A stretch of DNA of 64,000 bases, taken from the NCBI GenBank assembly GCA_027037535.1, contig JALVZQ010000005.1:1-64000 (forward strand). The letters run 5' to 3'. Source of the stretch: Acidilobaceae archaeon (GTDB lineage Archaea > Thermoproteota > Thermoprotei_A > Sulfolobales > Acidilobaceae). Made by a program: the position numbers and the translations under genes. Of the stretch, positions 18,199 through 26,837 are shown one piece after another (the stretch's first letter is position 1; each line of letters opens with the position of its first letter). Below the pieces are notes generated by a model. The model saw nothing but the letters and a program-made list of their open reading frames with translations, did not search any database and was not told the origin of the DNA.

Positions 18199-19083
18199 CT
18201 ATAATGAGTGTGCTCCGAGATTCGCTATCTTCCTAGAAGCTATTAGCGACCCGTATTCAGCGGCCTCCCTTATCTGGGCTCCGCGCGCTAGTTTTAGGAG
18301 GGTGCCTGCTGCATAGGCGTCGCCTGCTCCAGTCGTGTCAACGACTTTCTCTGGCTTATATGGTGGAATCCTGTAGTATTTTCCTTCTCTTGCCATGTAT
18401 AGTAGGGATCCCTTAGGCCCTAGCTTTACTATTATATACTTGGGGCCAGTACTAGCGATTATCCTGGCAGCCTCTTCTGGAGGCTTCCCGGTTAAGAGTT
18501 TCGCCTCGTTCATGTTGAGGAGCACGATATCTGTTTTTTCTAGTAGAGGTTTAACCCTCTCTATTCCTAGACTTGCTAGTCTCCTGCCCGGATCCCAGGA
18601 GACAATAGTGTCATTCTCCTTAGCTATCGTGGCTGCACGTATACTGGTATCAATCCTGAGACTAGCAATATGGAGTATTCTGGCCTCACTGATTACCTCT
18701 GTGTCGAGCTCTCCTGGCTCAAGGTGCTCCGCTGCACCCTTGAGACTATATAACGCTAGGTTTCCCCTCGAGTCTATTGTCACAATACTGAAACCCGTCT
18801 TTTTATCTGGGCTTATTCGCAGCCCTCTTATGTCAACCTTCTCCTTCCAGAGCTCCTCATAAATTATTCGGCCGAAGTTATCAAAGCCTATCTTAGCTAT
18901 TATACCGGTTTTTCCGCCTAGGCGGGCTACGTCGATTGAAACGTTTACCGCGGAGCCTCCTGAGCCCCTTGTCTCTTTGATTATTTCAGCTTCCTCGTCT
19001 GGGCCTGGGAACCTGTCCACGAGCATCCTTATATCGATTAGGGCGTGGCCCACTGCGACTACGTCTAGTTTCTTCCGCGTCAT
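18199..19083 (-). CDS. PfkB-family (ribokinase-like) sugar kinase, 294 aa
   Basis: PfkB signature 1 region is [27 protein letters not shown] (about residues 40-66), and signature 2 is [17 protein letters not shown] (about 250-266), including the catalytic Asp of GAGD. The N-terminal VGHALIDI strand and a lid region are present; length is typical. These kinases phosphorylate sugars, sugar phosphates or nucleosides with ATP or ADP. The ATG overlaps the stop of the aldolase gene upstream (ATGA), so the kinase and aldolase are translationally coupled and probably act in one route in which a ketose phosphate is made by one and cleaved by the other. Exact substrate is unknown. Confidence 0.85.
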   Translation of the reverse strand: MTRKKLDVVAVGHALIDIRMLVDRFPGPDEEAEIIKETRGSGGSAVNVSIDVARLGGKTGIIAKIGFDNFGRIIYEELWKEKVDIRGLRISPDKKTGFSIVTIDSRGNLALYSLKGAAEHLEPGELDTEVISEARILHIASLRIDTSIRAATIAKENDTIVSWDPGRRLASLGIERVKPLLEKTDIVLLNMNEAKLLTGKPPEEAARIIASTGPKYIIVKLGPKGSLLYMAREGKYYRIPPYKPEKVVDTTGAGDAYAAGTLLKLARGAQIREAAEYGSLIASRKIANLGAHSL

Positions 19084-19928
19084 TCTACTATGCCCTCTTC
19101 GTATGCATCTTCTGGAGAGGCTTTTCCTATGAGTACTAGTTTACAGGCCTTAGCCATTGCCTTAATATTTCTGGCCTGGAAAATATTTCGGCCGACTACT
19201 GCTCCAAGAGCTCCTGCCTCGCGGACATCTTTGAGATCTCTCAGGAACTCTATGGGAGTGCTCCTTCTGGGCCCACCACTCATCAATACCGGGATACCTG
19301 AAGCAGCCTCTATTACTTTCTTGTAGGATTCTTTGTCTCCAGTATAATATGTCTTGATAAGGTCCGCACCAACCATTACCGCGGATCTTACTCCATAGAG
19401 TACTACGTCAACCGAGTGTCGGTCCTTAATGGTTGGACCCCTTGGATAAGCTAGTTGTAGGGCCGGAAGACCATACTCCTCCGCGGCATCCCTTATCAAT
19501 GTCCAGTTCCACACCATAACATCCTCCCAAGGACTCCCCCAGTATACCGTTGCGGCCACAGCGTCTGCTCCAAGACGGACAGCGTCATCAACAGATCCAA
19601 TTATACTTTGAAGTAACTGATCTTCCTTGGGCCGTAGACTCGTTTTCCCTGTGATCTTTACAATGAGGCTTGTTCTACCGGCCCATATGTCGGAGAAGAG
19701 GCGAGCGTCTCCAGGTGTAAGCATTACGGCATCTACACCTGCGTCAACTACGGCCTCCAGTATTACGCGTGGATCGAGCCTGTCTTTAGGGAAGTCTATG
19801 GGTCCGTGCTCTAGCCAATGATCAAACGCGAATATCAGGGTTCCTCTAGGATCTATTATTCTAGATAGCCTTACCTTTTTACCCACAGATGAGAAGGCAG
19901 GCTGTACGTTTGCCACTGCTCCATCCAC
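19080..19928 (-). CDS. Class I aldolase of the DhnA/FbaB (LsrF-like) family, 282 aa
   Basis: The conserved N-terminal [15 protein letters not shown], the Schiff-base lysine segment [15 protein letters not shown], and the phosphate-binding end [10 protein letters not shown] and [13 protein letters not shown] are those of archaeal class I fructose-bisphosphate aldolase / DhnA proteins, a TIM barrel that forms an imine with a ketose phosphate. The ligand-binding part is close to both the LsrF and archaeal FBA subgroups, so the substrate could be fructose 1,6-bisphosphate, a deoxysugar phosphate, or 6-deoxy-5-ketofructose phosphate in aromatic amino acid synthesis. It is the first gene of a two-gene operon with a PfkB kinase, which favours sugar catabolism. 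Confidence 0.85.
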   Translation of the reverse strand: MDGAVANVQPAFSSVGKKVRLSRIIDPRGTLIFAFDHWLEHGPIDFPKDRLDPRVILEAVVDAGVDAVMLTPGDARLFSDIWAGRTSLIVKITGKTSLRPKEDQLLQSIIGSVDDAVRLGADAVAATVYWGSPWEDVMVWNWTLIRDAAEEYGLPALQLAYPRGPTIKDRHSVDVVLYGVRSAVMVGADLIKTYYTGDKESYKKVIEAASGIPVLMSGGPRRSTPIEFLRDLKDVREAGALGAVVGRNIFQARNIKAMAKACKLVLIGKASPEDAYEEGIVE

Positions 19929-20130
19929 CCAGATAAATAAGTGTACAGGGACCTATTTACATGAAACTTATCCCTGCATAATCACAGTCTAATTATGTTC
20001 GTCTAGTAGAAGTACCCCTACACTCACATTATGTACGTCTCTTATAATTAAACCATTCATTAGCATATCATTAATTGATACTCTGAAAAAGTCATGCGGT
20101 ATAATCACTAAAACTTTTGACCACCAGTAC

Positions 20131-20140
20131 TATATAATTA
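20131..20140 (+). promoter_or_regulatory. TATA box of the permease-nucleotidyltransferase gene
   Basis: TATATAATTA lies so that transcription would start near 20160, about ten bases before a GTG-GTG pair at 20170/20173. This placement implies that translation should begin there and not at the ATG at 20246, which matters for the apparent frame break described for that gene. Confidence 0.45.
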
Positions 20141-20245
20141 TACTAGTTCTAAAGCATAGACTCGAATTGGTGGTGACCAGCATCGAGCAGCAACCATAGT
20201 AAGAGGCTAGGATTCTGGGAAGTATTCTCGATAGGAGTCGGGGGC

Positions 20246-21796
20246 ATGATTGGAGGAGGAATATTCGCCGTACTAGGCCTAAGCCTTCAATTATCTGACG
20301 GAGCCGCTCCAATAGCGTTTGCACTTGCAGGACTAATAGCACTATTATCATCTTATAGCTATGCCAAGCTAAGCAGTAGGTATCCGAGTGAAGGAGGAAC
20401 AATAGAATTCCTTGTCCAAGCATATGGCGATGGCCTGTTAAGCGGAGGCCTAAACATAATGCTTCTCGCCAGCTACATAGTAATGATAGCCCTATACGCG
20501 CATGCATTCGCCAGCTATGGCGCCAGCCTAGTACAAAGCTATTATCATCTGGCATACATTGCCCTAGCAATATTTGTAGTGTCATCTTTAACCATCGTGA
20601 ACATGCTTGGAGCCAAGACAAGTGGAAGAGTAGAACTAGCACTCGTATCATTCAAACTAGGAGTATTGTTATTCGTATCCATGGTAGCACTAGGCCTTGT
20701 CGACTGGCAGAGGCTCAGCCCATCCCATTACCCACCAGTCACAAGCATAATCGCGGGAGGAATGATCATATTCCTAGCCTACGAAGGATTCGAACTAGTA
20801 GCAAACGCTGCAATGGACGTAGAAAACACAAGTGTACTAAGGCGAGCACTATACTCAAGCGTAGTCGTGGTCATCCTAGTATATATCCTGATAGCAATAG
20901 TAGCTGCAGGAGGCCTAAGCCCCCAAGAAGTACAGCAGGCCAGAGACTATGCACTAGCCATCCTAGTAAAACCAGTCCTCGGAATGGCGGGCTTCGCACT
21001 GGTAGTAGCAGCAGCACTTGCAAGCACAGGCTCAGCAATAAACGCTACACTATACGGAACAGCCAGAATGTCATACATGGTTGCCAAATACGGTCAAGCA
21101 CCACGGGTTCTAGGAAAAAAAGTATGGAGAAATGCCTACGAAGGACTCATAATTATAAGCATCCTGAGCCTAGCCCTAGCACTCGGTGCTAGCCTAGAAG
21201 CCATAAGTGCCGCGGGAAGCGGAGGATTCATGATCATATTCTCAATGGTTAACCTCGCCGCTTACCGGCTAAGGAGACAGACCGGTGCAAACCCTACAAT
21301 CACCCTTACTGGAACCATCCTCGCAGTCGCAGCACTGACCATCCTGATATTACGCATGCTCCAGACGGCGCCCGACCAGCTAATCGTCTTCGCAGTCCTC
21401 CTGATAGGAAGTTTTGCCCTCGAGTACGCGTATAGACGCATAACTGGCAGGAGACTACCACGATACATAGATCCACGCCTAGAAGAACGTGAAAAACTAC
21501 TACACGAATATGACCGGCTACTCCCGAGAATAGCCAAAATCATAAAGTCACTGGCTAAAGACGCCGAAGTCTACCTTATAGGAAGTCATGCACGTGGAGA
21601 ATACTGGAAAGCCAACGATATAGACATACTCGTGGCCACCGATAAAGAACTCCCCAGGCACAGGAGAGAAGTACTCCAAAAACTAATAGAAACAGAGCTC
21701 AAACTCCCACGCCACCACCCTATACATCTACATTATACAACCAAGGATGCAAAACAAGAATATCTCAAGAAAGGACACAAGAAAATAACGAGCTAG
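20246..21796 (+). CDS. Amino acid/polyamine (APC) permease fused to a C-terminal nucleotidyltransferase domain; N-terminus disrupted or mis-started, 516+ aa
   Basis: Residues 1-390 carry about eleven to twelve hydrophobic segments of the APC fold. The substrate-binding unwound helix 1 motif reads SIGVGGMIGGGIFAVLG, but its first half lies upstream of the ATG at 20246 in the same frame, which is open from 20177 with no ATG, GTG or TTG. GTG codons at 20170/20173 give MTSIEQQP in another frame, so a one-base frame change near 20180-20200, real or a sequencing error, would join a normal N-terminus. Residues about 410-516 form a minimal nucleotidyltransferase: EVYLIGSHARGEY followed by NDIDILVATDKELP, the GS...DxD signature of the Pol beta superfamily. 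Permease plus nucleotidyltransferase in one chain suggests nucleotidyl-based regulation of transport. Confidence 0.8.
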   Translation: MIGGGIFAVLGLSLQLSDGAAPIAFALAGLIALLSSYSYAKLSSRYPSEGGTIEFLVQAYGDGLLSGGLNIMLLASYIVMIALYAHAFASYGASLVQSYYHLAYIALAIFVVSSLTIVNMLGAKTSGRVELALVSFKLGVLLFVSMVALGLVDWQRLSPSHYPPVTSIIAGGMIIFLAYEGFELVANAAMDVENTSVLRRALYSSVVVVILVYILIAIVAAGGLSPQEVQQARDYALAILVKPVLGMAGFALVVAAALASTGSAINATLYGTARMSYMVAKYGQAPRVLGKKVWRNAYEGLIIISILSLALALGASLEAISAAGSGGFMIIFSMVNLAAYRLRRQTGANPTITLTGTILAVAALTILILRMLQTAPDQLIVFAVLLIGSFALEYAYRRITGRRLPRYIDPRLEEREKLLHEYDRLLPRIAKIIKSLAKDAEVYLIGSHARGEYWKANDIDILVATDKELPRHRREVLQKLIETELKLPRHHPIHLHYTTKDAKQEYLKKGHKKITS

Positions 21797-21844
21797 AAAT
21801 ACATAGTCTCGAGACCAAACACGACGATACATTCCATAGAACTA

Positions 21845-22471
21845 TTATTTTCCAAGAACTATCCTTGCAAGCATTATTAGGAGAGTGCCCGGCAACGACC
21901 AGCCAATACCTAAACCCCTCCCTATTAGCTCTCCCATATAAAGATCAGCCCACAAAGAAGTCGACAAAGGAATACCCGTATACCCGTACACATACACCGT
22001 TGCCAGTAGGCCTAGAATATGCGAAGCGAAAACAATCGCAAATACGAGAACCGCCCAGGATAAGCCATAGAAGCCCCGGCCAAACACTATCTGGAGCCCC
22101 CTCAACAACACAATGTATCCCGCAACCAAGAAGAAATTACCTGTAAACCATGCCAATCCCGTCGACAATGAAGCCAAAAACACAGTTGTCAGACTCGACA
22201 AGACAAAAAACATTATCGAGACGTACAAATAGCCTCTATCGACAATAAACCTATATGTCCCAGTGGACATATCAAGCCTCTTCGAGACTCCAAAAGAGAC
22301 ATAGAGCAATGACATCAGCATCAGAACCCATAACCCTGTTTGAGACAATAAGGCAATAAGGTATCCCATAGCAGTGCCTACGCTATGAACCGCTGCTAGA
22401 GGGAGAGTAAATAATTGTGAAACAATGAGAACTCCCATGAGATAATACTTGTGTTCCTCTACTACTCTCAA
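21845..22471 (-). CDS. Six-segment membrane protein of unknown function coupled to a surface protein, 208 aa
   Basis: About six hydrophobic segments (near residues 10-40, 45-62, 82-105, 108-130, 137-160, 185-205) separated by short loops; no transporter or enzyme signature is recognised. TTG start overlaps the stop of the upstream 849-residue secreted protein (TTGA). The upstream GGTGGTGCAGG would serve as ribosome binding element. Translational coupling suggests that this protein anchors, exports or signals for the secreted product. Confidence 0.65.
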   Translation of the reverse strand: MRVVEEHKYYLMGVLIVSQLFTLPLAAVHSVGTAMGYLIALLSQTGLWVLMLMSLLYVSFGVSKRLDMSTGTYRFIVDRGYLYVSIMFFVLSSLTTVFLASLSTGLAWFTGNFFLVAGYIVLLRGLQIVFGRGFYGLSWAVLVFAIVFASHILGLLATVYVYGYTGIPLSTSLWADLYMGELIGRGLGIGWSLPGTLLIMLARIVLGK

Positions 22472-25017
22472 CCTGCACCACCATACAGGGAGCCGAGAGG
22501 ACAGAAGTCTAATCCAACACTATCATAATCATACGAGACGTATCCTTCTTCGGTTGTAAGATAAAGAGAGAATCCCTCAACCCTTACATAAAGCGACTCG
22601 TCAAAGACATAATTATCAATGTAAACATCTATGCTATCAGCCAGCTCTGAAGGATTCCAGCCTGCTTCTTCACCAGAGACCCTGACATATGCCGAGGCAG
22701 ATCCTCCAGGAACACCACTACCCGTACACCATTTCTCCACGGTAACCTCTGTTAAATCCTTATAATCCAGCACTAGATTAACAATACTTAATCCGCTAGA
22801 GACCAGGCCTGCGATACGACTTTTAGTGTTAAGCCACGAGGATATACTGTTTATCCAATTGAACAATTCATTTAAATCAGCATTAGAAAACGGACTTGTG
22901 CTCTCAATTATTGCCCTGGTTCTAACCATTGGGTCAATGCAAGAGCCTTGACCAGACCATGAGACGATCACAGTAAATGATTCTAGGTCACCAGCATCAT
23001 AGTTATTTCTATCATTGAACGAACCAGTAGGGCTCAGCCCAAAATTAATCAACATATATGTATGTGATCCCAGCGTCCATCGTATATCCAGCCACCTGTT
23101 CAGATTGTTTATCACTCCATGCTTGTTTACCTCATGGACTTCCCTGACTATAGGTTTCGATAGATAATTATCGCTTAACTTATTATAAGCTACAATCGGT
23201 GTTATGAAATACTGGGTCGTAGTATAAGGCAACTTAATATACGGGAGATTCGAGAACTCTATTATCCTAGAGCTCCCATATATCTCGAAGAGATAAAATG
23301 GGTAATTGCTCGTCGAAGAAGTTATTGTTATAGTTAATAGGCCATACGGCTTGACAAAAAAGTCTATTAGTTCACCTCTACCAACAGTAATATTGCAGTT
23401 CAACGTGACGTATTCATAGGTTGAACCAGGGTTCCCTGGCAGTGTATTTTGGCAGTATCCAATTCCTGCCAGGTCTACGGAGAACAATCCTCCATAGTAT
23501 CCTGGTGGTATTTTTACCACGTAGGTGAATGGGAGTGTTATATCCTCGTAGTATGATGGTATTGATTCTACTATAGCAATGTCTGTTGGTGTCCCAGTAT
23601 ATAATGTGATATTTCCCTCACTATTGCCGGGAGATATGATAAGCCTAACAGGGTACTGTCTAGCCGTATTGCTGCATGGTTCATAGGCGCAATCGTAGAA
23701 CTGGTACTTTAGCGAACCTATAATTTCATCATTTATATAGTTATCGAAGTTATCAAGTTTAACTTTTAACATTATTTTAAGCGATACTGTCCATTCCTTA
23801 TTGTCGTTACTTGCTAAAGCTATTTTTAATGGTATCTCTCCTGGCGATAGGAGTGGTAGCTCGTAGGGACTGTTCTGTGGAGGTGTAAAGATAATGATAC
23901 CATATTCTCCGTAGCCAAATACTGACCACAGGGTTTTTGTTTTTGTCTGTTCGTATTCGGTTCCCGGATAGAGTGTTATATCGAGGCCAGCCACTCCATA
24001 TGCGTCCGGGTCGTTTATTTTCCCGTAAACCATGATGATTATCCTCGTTATTGATATATCTTGGTTACGTATCTCGGTGTAATTAGGAGAGTTAATTTTT
24101 AGAGTATAGGTTCTTTCTTCTCCAGGTGATAGCTGGAATAACACGTCTTGCGGGATGCTCCATCCATCTGAGACAACTACTTCTTTGGGCGTCGCCACCA
24201 TGAGGATATATTTTGAGCTAGGTTCTCCTCCGCCTCCTCCGTCTGGAAGTATGTTTCTAGGCGGCCCATAATTAGAGGATACGCCAGTGTCTATTATTCC
24301 GGGCTTGGGTTTGAATAATTCTTTTAGTGCATTCGGTGAGACTACTATATCGTTATTTTTCATGCTGGCTTCTAGTACCCAGGGCACACCTTGACCATTA
24401 AGTTCTCCCGCTATACCATCGGACTCCGCGTATAGCTTCGCCGTAGTTCCACACATCTCTCTTATCTGGGGAGAATCAATCGCTACTAGTATTGGATATG
24501 ATTTTCGTGTCTCGCTTGTTTTAACCCATATCCAATACCATTCCTTGGCCCCACGCGCTTGAGGCGGTACATTCTCTAAAGGACTAGTGTATGTTGGCTC
24601 ACTGCCCGGCATTTGTACGAATAGGATTGTTCTCTCCGTTATCTCTTCGGGAACATGTCTCACTACATAAGTCCTGTACTGTTCCTCATATACTATCTCG
24701 TCTCCATCCGAGAAGGTGAAAGGCAAGTTATCCCAATGACCACCGATATAAGCTAGGATGCATACGTTAGACGGGTTCTTACCGGCCAAAAAAGGCAGGT
24801 CTGACACGTTTATTCTTATTGTTCTCCCACTAACATACAACTGGTAATCTGTTGCATCAGGATATCGTTGCTTGAGGACTTCGATTAACTGTGACTCTGT
24901 CGATACTTCTATCTGACCGCTCTTAGTTACAGGTGTATATTCCATATAGTAGAATAGTCCTAAAACTATGATAATTAGAAAGATTATTATTCTAGCATTA
25001 TACATGCCTATACCCAT
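22468..25017 (-). CDS. Large secreted or membrane-anchored surface protein, 849 aa
   Basis: N-terminal hydrophobic segment (about residues 8-25, ARIIIFLIIIVLGLFYYM) may be a signal peptide or an uncleaved anchor. The remaining ~820 residues are extracytoplasmic in character: beta-rich, many Tyr, Pro and NxS/NxT sites, with Ig/fibronectin-like passages such as LSPGEERTYTLKINSPNYTE and PGEIPLKIALASNDNKEWTVSLKI that resemble archaeal S-layer or NEW1-type domains. A few cysteines (CAYEPCSN, NTLPG near YCQ) may form disulfides. It ends LYGGAG, the same GGAG tail as the 737-residue protein at 12337. It is followed by a coupled membrane protein. Function unknown. Confidence 0.7.
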   Translation of the reverse strand: MGIGMYNARIIIFLIIIVLGLFYYMEYTPVTKSGQIEVSTESQLIEVLKQRYPDATDYQLYVSGRTIRINVSDLPFLAGKNPSNVCILAYIGGHWDNLPFTFSDGDEIVYEEQYRTYVVRHVPEEITERTILFVQMPGSEPTYTSPLENVPPQARGAKEWYWIWVKTSETRKSYPILVAIDSPQIREMCGTTAKLYAESDGIAGELNGQGVPWVLEASMKNNDIVVSPNALKELFKPKPGIIDTGVSSNYGPPRNILPDGGGGGEPSSKYILMVATPKEVVVSDGWSIPQDVLFQLSPGEERTYTLKINSPNYTEIRNQDISITRIIIMVYGKINDPDAYGVAGLDITLYPGTEYEQTKTKTLWSVFGYGEYGIIIFTPPQNSPYELPLLSPGEIPLKIALASNDNKEWTVSLKIMLKVKLDNFDNYINDEIIGSLKYQFYDCAYEPCSNTARQYPVRLIISPGNSEGNITLYTGTPTDIAIVESIPSYYEDITLPFTYVVKIPPGYYGGLFSVDLAGIGYCQNTLPGNPGSTYEYVTLNCNITVGRGELIDFFVKPYGLLTITITSSTSNYPFYLFEIYGSSRIIEFSNLPYIKLPYTTTQYFITPIVAYNKLSDNYLSKPIVREVHEVNKHGVINNLNRWLDIRWTLGSHTYMLINFGLSPTGSFNDRNNYDAGDLESFTVIVSWSGQGSCIDPMVRTRAIIESTSPFSNADLNELFNWINSISSWLNTKSRIAGLVSSGLSIVNLVLDYKDLTEVTVEKWCTGSGVPGGSASAYVRVSGEEAGWNPSELADSIDVYIDNYVFDESLYVRVEGFSLYLTTEEGYVSYDYDSVGLDFCPLGSLYGGAG

Positions 25018-25118
25018 AATTAAGATTTAAAGCATAACTTAGTTTTATCTTTTTTATAATCATTACCTAGTTAATGATAGAAAAACTTATAAATTGAAAA
25101 TATCTCGGCCTTCTCAAA

Positions 25119-25514
25119 CTATGGCGGCAAGGCATTTATGAACGCTATAAGCCATATAGCGAGCAGTATTATTAGGCCTATGATAACGCCTTTAACACTG
25201 CATGCCTTCTCTACATAGCCTAATGGTTTAATTCTACTTGTTAGACCTAGAACCTCTGCTATTCCTACTCCTATGAGGAATTCGAACGTGTCTCCTCCCA
25301 GATCCCAGGACCAATCTGCTAGAGTATGTTCTGGGAATACTATGGTCTTAGCAGCAGTGGTTATTATTTGATAGAAGAGGTAAGCCCAGAATATTCTTTT
25401 GTGGCATCCGAGCACTGTGAAAGCTATTGCTGCTAGCATATGTATAATGCTTGCTAGGTTATCTAAGACTATGAATTCTACTAATGTACGACTATACCAT
25501 TCTGGCCAAATCAT
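25119..25514 (-). CDS. Small polytopic membrane protein, 131 aa
   Basis: About four hydrophobic segments (residues 12-35, 42-60, 78-92, 107-127). Charged His, Lys and Asp residues within or near the segments (VLGCHKRIFW, HTLADWSWDLGGD) might be functional. No family recognised. It lies about 100 bp upstream of the 849-residue surface protein gene on the same strand and may be part of the same transcription unit, though a promoter fits in the gap. Confidence 0.6.
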   Translation of the reverse strand: MIWPEWYSRTLVEFIVLDNLASIIHMLAAIAFTVLGCHKRIFWAYLFYQIITTAAKTIVFPEHTLADWSWDLGGDTFEFLIGVGIAEVLGLTSRIKPLGYVEKACSVKGVIIGLIILLAIWLIAFINALPP

Positions 25515-25760
25515 CTTTTTCTTCCTCGTTTCTTACTGGAGGTTTTGTGTTTGTAAGAGAACAGTAAGTATTTCTATATATAAATCATTTCTTAAGTGTC
25601 TGAGATTTAGTGTCTTGAATACAGAGTTGTTATTATTAGTTGTTATCGTGTAAATATACAGGTATAATTACTAGCTGGATACACTATTATCTCGAGCTAC
25701 TATATATTAATTATTTATTCTAGCGCTATACACTAGTATTAGCTTGATAAGAAAGCCTAC
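25515..25760. other. Divergent intergenic region with T-rich tracts
   Basis: Carries the upstream regions of the minus-strand 131-residue membrane protein and of the plus-strand Thr-rich protein. TATA-like TATATATTAATTATTTATT lies near 25702-25720. An 84-residue plus-strand ORF (25399-25653) crosses the start of the minus-strand gene and has no support. Confidence 0.3.
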
Positions 25761-25800
25761 CGTAGGAGAATTGACAGGTTCCACTGTTCATTCTCCTACG
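25761..25800. repeat. Perfect 11-bp inverted repeat upstream of the Thr-rich surface protein
   Basis: CGTAGGAGAAT at 25761-25771 is exactly complementary to ATTCTCCTACG at 25790-25800, with an 18-nt loop. It lies 38 bp before the GTG start at 25839. It could be a leader hairpin, a terminator/insulator or a repressor site. Confidence 0.6.
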
Positions 25801-25838
25801 ACCCCATAAATGCAAATAATCATCTGATAAGGTGAGAA

Positions 25839-26798
25839 GTGTTGGATCCGAAGATACTAGTCATAGTAGCTATACTCGCAGTAGGCGGAATAGCTGCAGC
25901 TATATTTATCGGGGGAGGGGGAGGAACACCCACTACCAATGAGAGCACCAGTACGACTACAACATCAACCCCACCTACAAACACTGGTACCAATACAGGA
26001 ACATCTTCCCAGGTAAGTATAGAGGGCACATGGCAAGGAACCTACACTAGCTCATACGGGCAAGGAACCTGGAAATGGGTAATAAAAGAAATAAGCCCAG
26101 GCCAATATGAAGGCTGCCTAATGACCAATGGCCCCTACCGTACCTCGGATTGGCTTCCTGTAACGGTTACCGTTCAAGGCAACCAGATAACTCTTGGAGC
26201 CGTTGGCACAGCACAAATTACATTCACAGGTACTATTAACGGTAATTCTGCTAGTGGAACTTGGCAATTCTCTGGAGGAGGACAAGACCACGGAAATTGG
26301 CAAGGATCAAAGATAAGCTCTGAGAGCACTCTACCCTGTATGGGTTCAGGAGATACAGGAACAACCACACCGCCAGAAACCACTAGTACAGAGACTACAA
26401 CAACCTTTACAGGAGACCTCGGATGCGTCCCTAGTCCCAGCGATACCCTCCACGACGCTTATACTGACATAAACCTTGCACTGGCAGAAGTATATGGCTC
26501 CGATAACATTTCCTGCGGTTACGTGGAGACCTCTATGGCCCAATACTATGTATATACGGTCGTGATCGATCAATTCAACCCAAACAATTTACCAGAGGAT
26601 CTTCAGAATCTTGCCCAGACACTCGAGTCATATGGATGGACAAACGTGACCACATATACACAGGCAGGCTCACTAGGAGGCATCACAGCCGATTACTCTT
26701 ACAATAGCTACACCATTAATGCTACAATAATGTTTTATCCCTCACAGCCTGCTGCAACCGCTGGAATAATGCTCTCCGTCACAACAACGACTCCCTAG
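25839..26798 (+). CDS. Membrane-anchored surface protein with Thr-rich linkers, 319 aa
   Basis: GTG start with GGTGA upstream. Residues 4-24 form a hydrophobic anchor (KILVIVAILAVGGIAAAIFI) followed by a Gly run, then a Thr/Ser/Asn-rich linker (about 30-58), a beta-rich domain (about 60-160: IEGTWQGTYTSSYGQGTW, YEGCLM, NSASGTWQFSGGG) resembling small lipocalin-like or DUF-type barrels with repeated GTW motifs, a second Thr-rich linker (about 172-190), and a C-terminal alpha/beta domain of about 110 residues containing VPSPSDTLHDAYTDINLAL. Thr-rich linkers are probably glycosylated. Two globular domains on a flexible tether imply ligand binding outside the cell. No named family recognised. Confidence 0.65.
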   Translation: MLDPKILVIVAILAVGGIAAAIFIGGGGGTPTTNESTSTTTTSTPPTNTGTNTGTSSQVSIEGTWQGTYTSSYGQGTWKWVIKEISPGQYEGCLMTNGPYRTSDWLPVTVTVQGNQITLGAVGTAQITFTGTINGNSASGTWQFSGGGQDHGNWQGSKISSESTLPCMGSGDTGTTTPPETTSTETTTTFTGDLGCVPSPSDTLHDAYTDINLALAEVYGSDNISCGYVETSMAQYYVYTVVIDQFNPNNLPEDLQNLAQTLESYGWTNVTTYTQAGSLGGITADYSYNSYTINATIMFYPSQPAATAGIMLSVTTTTP

Positions 26799-26837
26799 TG
26801 TAGAAGGCATAACGCAATATCCGGATCCATCCTAGGT

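Noticed and set aside
20130-20651. 173-aa minus-strand ORF opposite the permease
   Set aside because: Cysteine/Leu-rich shadow of transmembrane coding sequence.
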